This document shows, in pieces, positions 11,366-26,300 of a stretch of DNA of 64,000 nt. The notes below the pieces were generated by a model. It did no database searches. It was not told the DNA's origin and worked only from the letters and a program-made list of their open reading frames with translations. The position numbers and the translations under genes were made by a program. The number at the start of each line of letters is the position of its first letter. Positions within the stretch are counted from its first letter, which is position 1. The stretch is from Cymodocea nodosa (taxonomy: Eukaryota > Streptophyta > Magnoliopsida > Alismatales > Cymodoceaceae): NCBI GenBank assembly GCA_036874045.1, contig CM072338.1, forward strand, positions 17,816,501 to 17,880,500, written 5' to 3'.

Positions 11366-14300
11366 TCAAATGACCTCCTTTTCCAGTCGCAGAACAGCCA
11401 TAAAAGCTTCCTGGGGAACATCAACTTTCCCAATTGCCTTCATCCGTTTCTTCCCTTCAGCCTGATCATGAATAATGATAATTTATTAGTTTCAACCTTC
11501 TTGGCCTGTCTCAATCCTTGGTTAGCAGGGCTTGCACTTGAAGATAGGATTTGTAATGACTATATCTGCTAATAAGTTACTTAGACGGGACAGGAATCAC
11601 GCCATATCACAAATATCAGTTTAGAAGGTATGAGCTTAATTCCATAGCAATGAAGGCATGATTTTCACGGCACCTTTGTACTCTGTACAAGACTGTTGGA
11701 ACTTTCAAGGATTCCACTTTAACTTATGGGTCGTGACGCTCCCCTTGTAGGTTGTTCGAATTTTACAACAGGCAAGTGCTTAGGTCTAATAGATCCTCAT
11801 TTATGTGAGAGAAACCTATATTCTTTGTAAAAGGTTTTCCTGTGACTTGATTATGGGCAATGCTTTAAATGCTAAAAGCAGACTCTTAGTTGAAGATCAC
11901 CCATCACGAATGCAAAGTAATGCAATGATGGGCATACTTTTCAAATGACTCAATGGCTGGTTGTCATAAGAAGGTCTTGTAACAGCACCAAATAAGAAGC
12001 ATGATCTAATGCCAAACGAATTTTTGTTGTTATGGTGGCTAGTGAACACCAAATACAAACAATACTAAGATATAAAATTGAAACATCCAACTAGCGCATA
12101 AGTGAAAGAAATTAATAAAAAATTATTTTAGCATTTAGGATATTGCTTATCTTACCTGTTTTTTCAGTAGTTTCTTTTTCCTTGTAATGTCACCACCTAC
12201 AAAGCAAGCAGATGACTTAAAGCAAAAAGAAAGCTTACTAGAAGAATACATTCAGTGTTCTGGCACACCTAATAAAGCATAATTTTATTTCAGGACTTCA
12301 TAGTAAAATTTTGTTCTATTCATTTATAAATTAATCTTAAATTCTACGATCTTCTCTTAGAATAAAATATACATAGGTGTTGATGTTACCATAGCATTTG
12401 GATAGAACATCTTTCCTAATGGCTGATAATGCCTCACTGGCAATAACTTTGGAACCTATGCAGGCCTGTCAAGGAACCATACAAGAGAATAAGAGAAATC
12501 AAGAAATACATAAAAGAACCAATGATTTTCTTTCATGGACTTCACTGATAAAAACTTTGCTCGTTTACAGCAATTACTTCCAGACAATTGTATCAAGTTC
12601 ACATCCAAAAATAATAATTTTATCTGTTTAAATGAAAAAATTGTAAATTTCATAAGAAAATAATAGTATCATATAAATTTCAAAAAATGAAACACTTTTA
12701 GATTTAACTACATGGAAAAGTTGCAAACAATACCCCTAAAAGCCATGATTATATGAGAATATGAACAAATGTAACAGGGAAATGAACCACTATTCAGCAT
12801 TCTTACCAGGTAACCAGAATATCATACTCACTACCAAAAAAAGAAAAAAAAAAGAACATCAAATTCTTTGAGTCGGAAGCATCTCTCTACATAGAGGGGT
12901 GTGAGACCTTTACCAGGTGTTGAGAGGTCTATCCCAGTACCCCATCTAACTAGGCTTGCTGTTGCCCTTTTTAACAACTAATATTTTGGTTTTATACTTG
13001 CATCTGAAGATATTAGGATTATGATTGAATGACAACCAATGGAGCATCCTTCAAGATTCAGTCCATCAAGAGTTCAAATAGATACCATAACCAAGTTGGG
13101 ATTCCTATGTACCTTTAACCTTATACAAGCTCAATAGCGTGTGGTTCGTTAGAAAAGAGCAACATAAGGAACGAACACAATACTGAACTAAACCTCACGT
13201 GGGGCTTGTATATAATTTATTGATTGGCATACCTGGCACGTACTCACAAGTCATCTAGTTGAAGCTCAAACTCAACTAAGAAACAATGTCCAACTTCCAT
13301 TTTAGTTCGTGATACCATAACCAAGTTGGGATTCCTATGTACCTTTAACCTTATACAAGCTCAATAGCGTGTGGTTCGTTAGAAAAGAGCAACATAAGGA
13401 ACGAACGCAATACTGAACTAAACCTCACGTGGGGCTTGTATATAATTTATTGATTGGCATACCCGGCACGTACTCACAAGTCATCTAGTTGAAGCTCAAA
13501 CTCAACTAAGAAACAATGTCCAACTTCCATTTTAGTTCGTTTCAGTAAAAGCACAAATATTTTCCAAATACATGGAACAGAATTTTCTACAAAGACCATA
13601 ATTTGTTTCGAGAAAGCATAATGATGAAATCATATTAATGAATAAGCTTCGTCCAGAGGATGAAGACTACCAAAACATGCTCTTACTGATTCATTTTCAC
13701 TTAAAAAGCAACAACTAAAATAGCCTTCATCTCAACAGAGATCATCCACATATTTTTTTGAAAAGATTGAACCAACCACCAACATTAAAGATTATTTCTT
13801 CATGCAAATATATAAATAAATAAACAAAGAAAGTGATATTCAAGGGCTTTTCCGTGCATTTTGCATTTAAAGAGTTTCTTGGCCAACACTCTACTTTACT
13901 ACCATAAAGGAGAAATATCTTACTTGAATTGGTACTTTAAACATTTGACGTGGTATAAGCTCCTTCAATTTTTGTGTGAGAGCCCTTCCAACAGCATATG
14001 CCTAAGGATTATATCAATTGCAATAAAAAACATCTTAAGAAAAAAAAGATAATATTAACTACTATTTTGGCAATATGGTCATTGATCAATGGTCTCTGAT
14101 TTGATAGGTAAAGGTTTTCACGTAAAATTTTTAATTTTTTGTGTAACATCTTGTCAATACTTGCAATTCAAAAATAACACTATGATGTAGAGCATATTAC
14201 AAAATAAAGGTGAAAACATGTAGAACAAGAAAATCCTTTTTAGTAGAGTCCATTATAATATTACCACTCATCCATCTAAACATATACATTTTAACAACAC

Positions 14301-17300
14301 TAGCATTGCATATGACATGCATTACAATTTAACATTTTGAGTCATAAAGTATATCTAGAGGCATACATATCTTAGTAACACTAACTTTTTGCATATGGTT
14401 ATGCTTTAAAATCAAATATTCTATGTCATAAAGTTTAGCTGGGAAAATCATAGTTTTATAAAATTTTCCTTTTAATTTAAAGGTATCTTCCTATTACATT
14501 ACACTTTAGAAGTATTTCTCCATTTCATCTACCCTACTTTAATCTTATAAATTACATCTTCTACAATTTCACTATTACTACTTATCATAGATTCTAAGTA
14601 TTTAAAAATCTTCCTTTCATGAATATCATGACCATTTAATTGTACGTCTTCATCATTATTCATATTTTTAATTAACATATATTCTATATATTCAGTTTTG
14701 ACCTACTAAATCCAAATTCTTTAGACTCAGAATATCTAAAGTTAGTGAAATCAAAGTAATACAAAAAGTTAATTACTTGGTTAGGAATTATGAGAAAAAA
14801 ATTAAATTTATGTAATTTAAATAAAGATTTGACCATAAATAAAAAATATTTGGAAGAAAAAAAATCATACAATTGACCACACATAATGAAATTATAGCAC
14901 AGGCTATTGTTGTATTGCATTACCTTATCGTTGTGGACAATTGTCGCCAGTGGCTCTACAGGATCACCATTTATTTGAATATCAAGTTTTACCAAATCAC
15001 TTTCTCTGTACCTGTCATACAACATACAAGTATCACAAGAGTTTTCATAGCTGATTAAAAGAACTAAGTTCTTGATATTGCATAGAATTCCATGTCATAT
15101 GCAATATTCTAAATCCAAGAACAGAAGTACAAATGATTGAATAGCTGTTTCATGGTAGCTCTCCAATATGGAGTGAGAACTTGGCAAGTAGCACTAAGAG
15201 CAAATTTCAGAAAAATTGATAAGAGACCTAATTGTAAATTAATAGTGTATGCATCCTCAATAGAAAAGGACATGACATGTAGACAGCCATTGACAAATGG
15301 GCTCCACAAGCAATTCCAAGGAGACTCTAAAGGATGCTTCGATCACTCTCATGTGCTTGACTCACTCTCCCCAAGACCTATCTCAAATCCACCCAAACCC
15401 AATGGGAATTACCTTAAACTTTCCCATAAACTCCTATTTTTTCACTTAACACCACATTAGACCACTAAGCCCATCAAAAGCTTACCAACACTTAGCACTT
15501 TCTCCACAAAATCCAACTCATGTAATCATACATAGTTTCAACTCCATCAAGTTTGGCTCTATTAGCATCCAATTGTGCCTGACTACTTTTGATATGAAGA
15601 ACAAGCATCAAGCTTCTCAACTACAGATTCTTGTGGCGAACTGATGAGTAGTGCACCTTGATTATGAAAACTCTAGGTGAGTATGATAGACAATTTTCTC
15701 AAGTGAGCCAAAGAATCTACTTTAGTAGATTACCGATAATCAAGCTTGCTTGCCACATCACTCAATCCCAATCAATTTCCTAGTGGTCTTACAGCACTTT
15801 GGCATCCCTCGATCTCCCTCTACCCATTTTCCAGCCTAACAACCTAATTCACCATCCCCATGCGTAGGAGAGGATCTTTTTTACATGCAGGCATACCCAT
15901 CCATCCAAAGCCTTCCTCCAAAAGAATTCTCCACCTAGAGATTATTCTCCCATTCCACTTGTCCACTCCAATTCACCAACTCCACTACAAAAACCATAGT
16001 CACACATTATTACCCTCCATACATCACCTTCAAATGACCAACTACATTCTCACCCTAAAGGAGCACCTAAGGAAACTCTAGAAGCTACTTGTAGCCAGCG
16101 AGACATTGAAATTAGTTGGAAATTAGCACTCCTCAAGGCCAACCCTTCCTCTCTTCAGCCAAGTTTGGATTGACATATTGCTAACCACCTACTACCGTGT
16201 TTTCGTTAATTTCTAGAAATAGCAAAGCCTCCATTTTTGGATGGAGAAATCTCATATCATGACTGTGACTTGTAAGGTGTGTTAGATTCACTTGAACCCA
16301 ATTCTTACACAATGGCATCCCCTACTAAGAACTGCATTTTTTGTGTTTTTTAGCTTTGAATTAACCCTCTAACACTAATCATTACCCACATTATGGTTTT
16401 AGAAATCATTACCTGCAATATTTTATGGCCTACAACTTTGGAGGGAGAGCTTGGGACCAAGTGCTACCCATCCCCCACCTCTAGGAGATCACTAACAAGT
16501 TCAATGGCAATTTGGCATCCAAGCATGATGTTTGAGATTAATTTCGTTTAAATTAAGTCCCCACTCATGCCTTGGCATTTCATATTCATACATTGAGATG
16601 TTGAGGATTGGGTGATTATCACCTAATTCAACCACACAAAGCATATAAGATAATGCATGTTAACCCACTAAAATGCATTTGCATTCCCCTTCTCTTCTCC
16701 CTTCTAAATTGGATCTGATTTGGTTCATGAGAGTGGCAGAAAAGTCAAAGGTGAGTTGATCAACAAGTTTCAAAGGCTAGTTTGCCATAGGTCACTCATC
16801 TAATCCCCTTCCCTACAAGGCACTTTCATGGCCATCCAATCTATCATCCCTAGCACCTTCCAGAGGAGGCCCTATTCTCAGTGATTATGGTACAAAGTTT
16901 ATTTCTCTATTCTAATGAAAGTCAATGACAAAAATATAAACAGCATGTCAAATATGAATGAATCTCTCTATAGAAGATGAAGTCCTTATCAGAACAATGA
17001 AGTACTTTTATTATTTTTTAAAGTTTATCAATAGTATTTCATAGATTTGATATAACTTGTTTAAGAGCTCAATTTTTCCAAATGATATTGTCTATAAACA
17101 ACCTGTTGAATATTCCATGAATTCTTGTTGCCGAGATCTTTGATGGTTTGGCATTGAAACTTTCGATATTCACACAAATGGTTAAGGGTTCAATACCTGG
17201 CTGAGAAAAGGAGAATTCCTGTAGAAGCCCATTTTTTGTGAGAATGGAAAAGGTACAAGAAAGAAGAATCTTATTTCTTTGTAAATTCTAACTGCACTAA

Positions 17301-20300
17301 ATAAGAGCAGTCACTATGAGTGCAGGTCTGTTAAAAACCCAAGGATACTAAAAAAAAGGTTGGGTTTTACTATTCTGTTCTACTTAGCTATTTGTTTGAG
17401 CTCCCCCCAATTTTTAAGGATGAATATAATGGAAATATCTATGCATATTATTGCAACCCTTTGTTCATTCTTTGTGCACAGTGCATCATGAGGTCTACCT
17501 CTTGCAAATATATCTATGGTAGAAAAATTACATTGAAAATTACTGAAAGTTGCAAGTCAGCCGTAATGAGATGAGTAACAGGTAATGTGTAAACTGCTAG
17601 ATGTAATTCAAAAAGATCAATATCCACAGCACTTTTCCTTGATGAAATAAAGTGTTAATAGATCAATAAGAACAAAAATAACAAGAAAAGGAAATAATTT
17701 CAGTATATCTATGTTACCCAGTAAAAGAGTATTCCATGCTGGCATATCCTTTGCTTCTGGACTTCAGTTGGTCAAAGAAATCCCCAACCATCTTTTGAAA
17801 ATGGAGAAAGCCAACATTCACTCAAAAAATCATCCAGACATACCTAATTGAAACTAAGTGCTCATTCATTCAAAATTCATATAAGATTTGAACCTCTGCT
17901 AATGGTAACTCGTATGTGAGAGATGCTCTGTTCTCAGTTATATAGTTCATTTCCTTAAAAACACCTCTTCTTTCTTGGCCAAGCTCCATAAGGGGACCAA
18001 TATAATCTTTCGGAGTAAGCATTTCAATCTACAATTTTAAAGACAACTAGACCAAGATTAAATATCAAGATATTTAAAGAAATTTTGAAGGCACAAGAAT
18101 TGTTTTCAAGGAGTCACCTTCACAAAGGGCTCCTCAATGAACTTTCTCTTTCCAGGTTCAGGCAGTAACGATGGATTTGAGCATTCAACCTACATTCAAA
18201 TGCTTGGTAAGTGCTGATGTGTCTTAAGGAAAAAATGACTTAATAATGAGAATCAAACAGACAAATTATATCTATAAAATCAGCTCAAAAGAAGAAACCC
18301 AAAAATAAAAAATGATCATTCAAATAATTAAGAAAGGAAAGAACGATCATTTTTAATAGAAAAAGGGGAATGGTCATTTTCCAAATTTTTTCCCATTTTC
18401 AAAGAACAAAACAGATCAGGATGGAAAATGTTTAAATGGTTTTTTTCTGTTTTTACAACAACAGGTACGAGTGTACAACTTCATTAATGAAGAAAAAATG
18501 TCTATAGATTAGAAAGACTTACTGAGAACATATATACATCAAGAACAAAGTATATGTATCCTAAGACAGCAATTTCTCACAGCTGACAATTTCTAGTTTT
18601 TAGTGTAAATTCTTCTGTTGGATCAACACACGGTTTCAAAGGTTCTTAAATAAAGCCTTTTCCCTCATAACTTTCCCATGTGAAATATTTCATATCATTT
18701 TACAGAAGTCAAGGAACAAGTCCTGAATTTAGTTACCAAACTAACTTGTTTACTGAAAAACACAAACACAATTCCCTTGTCATATGATATATACATTACT
18801 TTCAGAGACCATATACCCAGCCTTGATTTTACAAAGATATGTGAAAGGGGTCATTTTTAAATTAGCAGGTCTTACGTAAAAGCTCTATAGGGCCATCAAT
18901 TAAATGCAAAGGGAAAATTGAATTTCCTTTGAAATTGGAATAGTGGTGCCAAAGGTTTCTCAAAAGTTGATATAATAACCTAGTAAGTTTAGGTTAGTTT
19001 CATATCACTTCAGTAGTGGCTTGTTCAAATTTTCAAATAATAATTCAGCAAAGGATACTGAGACTGGAACTATAGTCGGTTTGGGGCCCAGGTTGACAGC
19101 AGTTGATAAGCCGTGATTATCGGCCAAAGTTGCAACATGTCAGGAGAACATGGAGTTGGCAAACACCAATAGCCATTTGCATTGAATTCTGACACTGAGC
19201 CACATCCCCACCCCTCCAAGTCATGGTGAATCCTCTCTCCATACCACTCTCCTCAATTAAGAATAGCCATAGATCAAGCAATAGAAATGTCTCCATCTCC
19301 ATGACCAATAGCAATCCATATGAATTTCTGCACCACCATTTTGTTCTCTATGACTAGATCTGGATTCAGAGTCTCAGACTAATATCAACTTTGAATTACA
19401 GCTATTCTCATGATATGAATATTAAGCCTACATTCCATATTGAAGGTTCATGAAGATGTCTATGCAAAAACATGTTACATATTGAAATTGATTTCAGTAA
19501 TCTTGAGTTGTGCTATCATGTTACATTCATCCTTGTTAATTCACAACATAGAAAAGCCCACTGTCAATCCGGAATGCTCTTTGAAGAATTTATGCATGAG
19601 TGTAAAGCATAATATGATTGCTGCCAGTCTGCCACCAATAACAATCTAATTAAACACAGAATCTCTCTGACATCACAAGTTAAATGCCATTTCACACAGA
19701 GAATACATGTTAATGGTTAATTGTGCTTACGAGCATGGTTCCTTTCTCTTTTTTTTGAAAATGATAGTTCCCTTTTACATTGCTCTTACATCCATGATTA
19801 TTATTTTAACAATCATGATAAGTGAGAAAAACCTTCTTCTTTTTTATTTCAAAAGAATGGAATGCCGTCTCAAGTCCATTTGGTTTGAAATAAAAAGTGG
19901 AAATTCCTTATTTGGGACATATAGAGATAGATCGTCTAGGTTGCCATTTGCATTGTGATAAGTCTAGGTGCCCACTGAGTCATTGACGTACTCTCATCAC
20001 TGACAGAACATAACCTCCAATTTTAATCTGCCCTGCCTTTTTCTGTTTTTAATTGAGATCTGAGAAAGTCGGAAACATAGGACTAATGTTGAAAACCCGC
20101 ATAATAGAAAGATGTTCAGAGGATGGTTAAACAAAAATCCAGAGAACCCATGATAAAAACAGTTTCAGAGCAGAAATAAGAAGTATAATACAAACACATT
20201 ATTGTACAATGATACCTGAAGTGCACAATCTCAAGCAAATCACATGTTTTGACAACACATTATCAATATTTAAATAATAACAATAACAACTATGTGATGA

Positions 20301-23300
20301 TGATGATAAATATCTACTGACAAAGGCATTATATGCATGTTTATCTGTTCTCTCTAAATCCTAAAGTCCCATACGTTGATTAATAAGGTTCTTTTGCAAA
20401 GTGGCATTAGCATTATGCCTAAGATACAAAATCTTCTCCAACATCTTGCAGAATGAGGAAATATCATCTGAACAAAAAGGAGCACCAGCATGGCAACATC
20501 AAGTTGTTTCTTAGATACAAAAATGCATTAGATCAACTGCTCAAAATAAACGAGTAAATGTCGCATGATTTATATGATCACCAAGGATATCATCACTATG
20601 AAAATAAAAACAAATGGCTGGTTCAAGGAATGAGTAATTACAGTATCACCATTTGTGCAATTAACGTGGTATACAACACTTGGAGCAGTAGTTATCAAAG
20701 TCAAACTGTATTCCCTTTCAAGCCTTTCCTGGTTTAGTAAAATTTTCAGATTATTATTCTCAAATAGCCAAATAAATTGCTAACAGAACACAAAATCTAA
20801 TTGTTGATGAAGAAAATAAATTATCTTTGACCTGAACAATTTCCATATGAAGAAGACCTAAAAATCCACAGCGAAAGCCAAAACCCATGGCACTTGATGT
20901 TTCAGGTTCAAACTGCACCACACATGAAACAGGTTACGTTATGTACTTTGCATGTTGTATGACTCATGCATCAGAGGCTAAAAAAGACTTTTACACCAAT
21001 CAACATTCAAGATATATAATGCAATGTAGTTTTAAATGATATAAACCAGAAAATAGTAAACATCTAACCACTTTATATATTGGAACTGTCTCATTTATTG
21101 GATTGAATATAATTTTGTAAATGTTTTGTATGTAAGCAGCTAAACCTAATGCTAACATTTTAGTTGGCATCTTTGCATGACTGCATGCTGATGATATAAT
21201 TGGAATTATAGCAATGGATGCTAATGTTTTCTAATACGTGATCATCATTCCAACATGAAGATTCTTTAGATCTTGGCTTGTCATTCCCCACATGCAATGC
21301 ATAAAAATATGCTATGCATTGCTGAGAAGTCCAAAATACTGCAAGTTTGACCATAATTATCAAGGTAGATGCCGCCTAGGCACCCAAGCATGATACAGTC
21401 ATTAGTCACACCTTGGATGTTGGCCTCACCTTGTCCTAATAAAGTGGTTCTTTTGTCAGATTTATTTAATTAAATATATGTTCTTTTAAGCAGCAGTTAA
21501 TTATATGTAATAATTATTATGGTATTGTGATAATTAAGCGAGACATACAAAATTTTAATAATTATCATAATATTAAATTAATGAGTTATACTATGAAATT
21601 ATAGAAAAAGATAATTGAACAAAGACTAAGGCATATAACTAAAATCATAGAAAATTAATTTGAATTTATATTGGGTAAGTCAAAAACAAAAGCTATTCAT
21701 TTACTTAGACAACTAATAGAAAATTTTAGAGTCAAGAAAAAAGACCTCCATATGGTCTTCATTAATTTAGAAAAAGTTTATTATAGAATATCAAGAAACT
21801 TGTTGTGGTGGGTTTTAGAAAAAAAAGAACACCTATACTATAGATTATAAAACAAATGTATGAAAGAGCAATTACTAATATTAAAATTATAAAAAGAGAA
21901 ACTAGGAAATTTCTAATAGGCATAGATTTACACGAATGATCCTCTCTAAGTCCATATCTATTTGTCTTGATTATAGATGAAATACCCAAAGAAATTCAAA
22001 ACAAAATACTCTAGTGTATTCTATTTGCTAATGAAGTTTAGTTGATGAAAGTAAGTTAGGAATTTGGTGTAAATTATTATAGAGAGACATTTTGAGTCTA
22101 AAGAATTAGATTGAGTAGGTCAAAAACTAAATATATGAAATATAGGTTCAATAAAAATAATGATGAAGTTATATATTTAACTATGAGATCTATAAAAGTA
22201 AGATTTTTAAATACTTAAGATCTATAATAAGTAGCAATGGTGAAATTACAAAGGATGTTAAGTAGGTAGATGAAGTGAAAACATACTTTTAAAGTATAAT
22301 ATAATAAGAAGATACCCTTAAAATTAAAAGAAAATTTCTATAAAAATGCTATTTACATGGTGAAATTACAAAGGATGTTAAGTAGGGTAGATGAAGTGAA
22401 AACATACTTTTAAAGTATAATATAATAAGAAGATACCCTTAAAATTAAAAGAAAATTTTTATAAAATGGCTATTTACTCAACTATACTTTATGACTCAAA
22501 ATGTTGAACTATAAAATACGACCATATGAAAAAGTTAGTGTTACTAAGATATTTATGCCCCTATCTATACTTTATGACTCAAAATCCTAGGCTGTAAAAT
22601 ATGACTATATGCAAAGTTAGCGTTGTTAAGATGTGCATGATTAGATAGATAAGCAGTAATATTATAAAGGATAAGTTTTAAAAAAATATTAATAATAGAA
22701 TAGAAGTTATATCAATTGTTGATAATATAAAAGAAAATCAGCTTAGGTGATTTAGTTATATCCTTAAGAAGTCAAAGGATGTACCTATTAGAAGAGGAGA
22801 ATTAATTAATGCAAAAGAAACTAAAAGAAATAGAGGAAAACCTAAAACTATATGGTCAGAAATTCTGAAAAGAAATTTAAATTTATATAATTTAACTGAA
22901 GATTTGACTATAGATAGAAATATTTAAAAGAAAATGATTTATGTGGTCAACTCCATGTAATGGAATTGTGGCTCAAATTGTTGTTGTGATTAATTATATA
23001 TTTTTGAGGTTTTTTCATGTAAAAAACTAAAATATATATTTCTTTGATAGAATATCACTGAAATATATATAATTGTAATTATATTTCAATGTTATCTTAG
23101 GATTACTTATTTATCCAATGTTATTTAGGAAGTAATAAAGCTGAAGTATACATAATTAATATTAAATATTTTATCTAGCAACAACAGGAAATATATTATA
23201 AAAACAAGAAAATAGTAGCCAACATAAGCTGTAGGCAAGTTAAAACCAAAAAACAAACGGTTTCAGGAAAAAAATCCAAAAAGAGGGAAATAAAAGAGTG

Positions 23301-26300
23301 TCAAAAACCAACATTTGAGGGAAACTTGTTAACAAAAACTAAGTCACAAGTGTCTCCAACCACACCTAAATATCTACATCCAACATGACTACACGGGCAT
23401 GCTAGCTCTTCATCCACTTAACTATGCATTCAGTAACACTGGAATATTAACACCGATCACCACGAGAAATGTCTCAGAAAACCCATTTATTCCTCTCTAG
23501 CCAATGTATCCGCCAAAAAACATGAGAAATCACACGCCATAGCTTCTTCTTAGTCTTGTCTGGACCACATTTAACTGTCCACATCTCCCAGAAGGTCCTC
23601 ATATACATCTCATGATGAGTATCCAATTCACCCAAACCTGCCAACTACAAGAGATGGAGGGCAAGCAAAGAAAAGGTACCACAAATTTCCTTCGTAGTTC
23701 CCACAAAATCTGTACATGTTGGTAGATAATGAAAAACCCTTCCTCTATAACACACACTCAGTAGGTACCCTACCATGCCACATCTATCATGATAAGAAGT
23801 AGGTGTTGGCAGGTATCCAACTCTCTCCAAAGGAACGTAAGTTCTCTACATCTCAATCCTCCATATGTGAGTACTTTTTAAAGTGACTTGACTTTGGAGG
23901 GACCTTTGTTCCTTTGCTGCTTCACTACCAAACCTGTAAAATAAAATTTGTAGAAATAAGGGAGGAATCATAAGTATGAAAGAAAGAGAGAAGCCAAGTA
24001 AAGTCCAAAGATTATATATCATTCAAATTCCTTAAAAAATGAGCATCTCATACTATTTCTATCGTGAAACACCCAAAGCACTCACCCACTCACATGAATA
24101 GAGAATGCAATTGAGTATACCATTGGGAGTCCAAGATTGAAGGGTTAGTCACGCACCCACATAGCATGCCAAAAATTAATTCCACTATCATTCCCAATGA
24201 CTAACTTTGACCCACGTCTAACAATCTCCTATGCCTCTAACACCTCTCCACATATTAGACATTGTAACCAACCATTTTCCTTCCTTACCCCTAATGAAAC
24301 CACAAACCACTTACCCTAATAGTGTTCGTTCACCCATAAACATGATCTTACCTTCACCTCATGAAACCTCCACAACTACTTTCTCAACAAAGTCAAACTC
24401 ATGGAAAAGATGTTTTGTATGCCTAGATCACCTTTAGTTTTTCACTGGCAAACCTTGATTCATACAACAAGATAAAGACCTAAAAGATTGTCTTTCTTCC
24501 TACCTTCCCATAAAAACTGATGCTGGATGTATTCAAGTCAGTGTGCAACAAAAAAAGAATACTGAACAATGAGGAATAGTGAACCAAAATATTTGTCAAG
24601 ACCAAAGAGATAATCATGAGCTTGCCACCAATCTACCTTCCCAGCTAGAAAGACATTTAAATCTCTCAATGATTGGCCGGCAATCCCTAATTTTTACACT
24701 ACCCACTGTCAAAGGAAGGCCAAAATATTTGATTAGAAAACCTTCGGCTTTCCATCCCATATAGTTCGTTGTAGCCTAAACCTCTTCCCCAGAAATTGCA
24801 ATCCCTATCACTATAGAATTGTGAAAATTGACCTTAAACCCTGTAATGAGACAAAGAGCCCCAATAAATATAATAGATGGTGGATCTGATCTTAATCCAC
24901 ATTGCAAAAAATGATAATTTCATCAAGTACATAATTACTACTAAATATTTATAAATATATAATATTGATGGAAAATTTAAAAAGGATATTTAATTGGGTG
25001 CTTGGGTGGCCAAGGTCCCATAGCTTACCACCTGGGTGCCTTGGCAGCTTAATGAGTCTGTTTCAGCTCGCCCTTTTCTTTTTATGGGTTCCCTCTTTTC
25101 TGCCAAGATGACAAAGGGTAGTTGCATGAAATATCAAGATCCAGGTAGGAAATTCATCTATTTTTTACTTAAAGTAAAAAGTAGTTCATCAAAAGTTACA
25201 AAAGGAAAATAGTAAATAAAAGTATCTTTTTTATTACTTGCATAGATTGGCTGAGAAGTTAGACAAATCCTGAAAAATGTAATACCAAACCCCATATTCA
25301 ACCCAACAAATGCATGAAGTAAGATTATATTTAAAAAATATAATAATATCAAATCAAGTCCATGAATTGGGGATTAAGGCATTTGTGGTAGTTGTTGTAA
25401 TAGCAAACCAGCAAGTATCTTTGAAAGGCCGTTTCCTTGCCTTTAATGCTGCATCATTCAGCTGGAGCTTTTCTAATGCATCCCGCAGATCAGTAAACCT
25501 TTAAATGGTTGTAAGAGAAAAATTCATAAATCATTCTCTTAGGCAAGTTAAATGAATACAAATATTTAAATCAATAGGTTCAAATTACGAAGGAACTTCT
25601 AGGGGAAAAAACCACACCGGTCAGCTTCAACAGGAAACAGGCCACAAAACACCATTGGTGTTGCTTCCTCATAACCTGGCAACAAGCTAGTTGCCCTTCT
25701 CCCAAAGTGTGTTATTGTATCACCAACACGAGCATCAGCTACTGATCTAATTGAAGCAGAAAGGTAGCCAACCTGAAGCAGAATGTAAGAATATAGCTCA
25801 ATCAACAACCATAAAGGGTAATTGGTATTCAGGATTACTTAAGAGAATTCCAACAATAATAAGATATAGGCCTAGTTTATGGGATAGCTAACCATAGTGT
25901 TCACATTGTTTCAAATCAGCAAAATTTCACCAACCCAGATTGGAATTCAAGCTTCACAGTCCAATATTCACATGTAAATTGGACTTTACATGTTTTTTAT
26001 CAAAAATGGATTAAATATTTAACTACACCTATAGAGCCTAATCTCCCTTTTTGGGACAAAGATTTAGAATTGTTTGAAGACATTAGCTATTACAGAAGGC
26101 TAATTGGGAAGCTGATCTCCCTTACGGTAATCCATCCAGATATATCATTTACAATGAGGCTATTGAGTCAATTCATACAACAACCTAGGTTAGTACATTG
26201 GCAAGCAACTTTGCGTGTTATTGCGTATATCAAAAAGTGTCCAAGAAAATGATTAATTTATTCTAACAATCATAAGACCAATGTAGTTGCATACTCAAAT

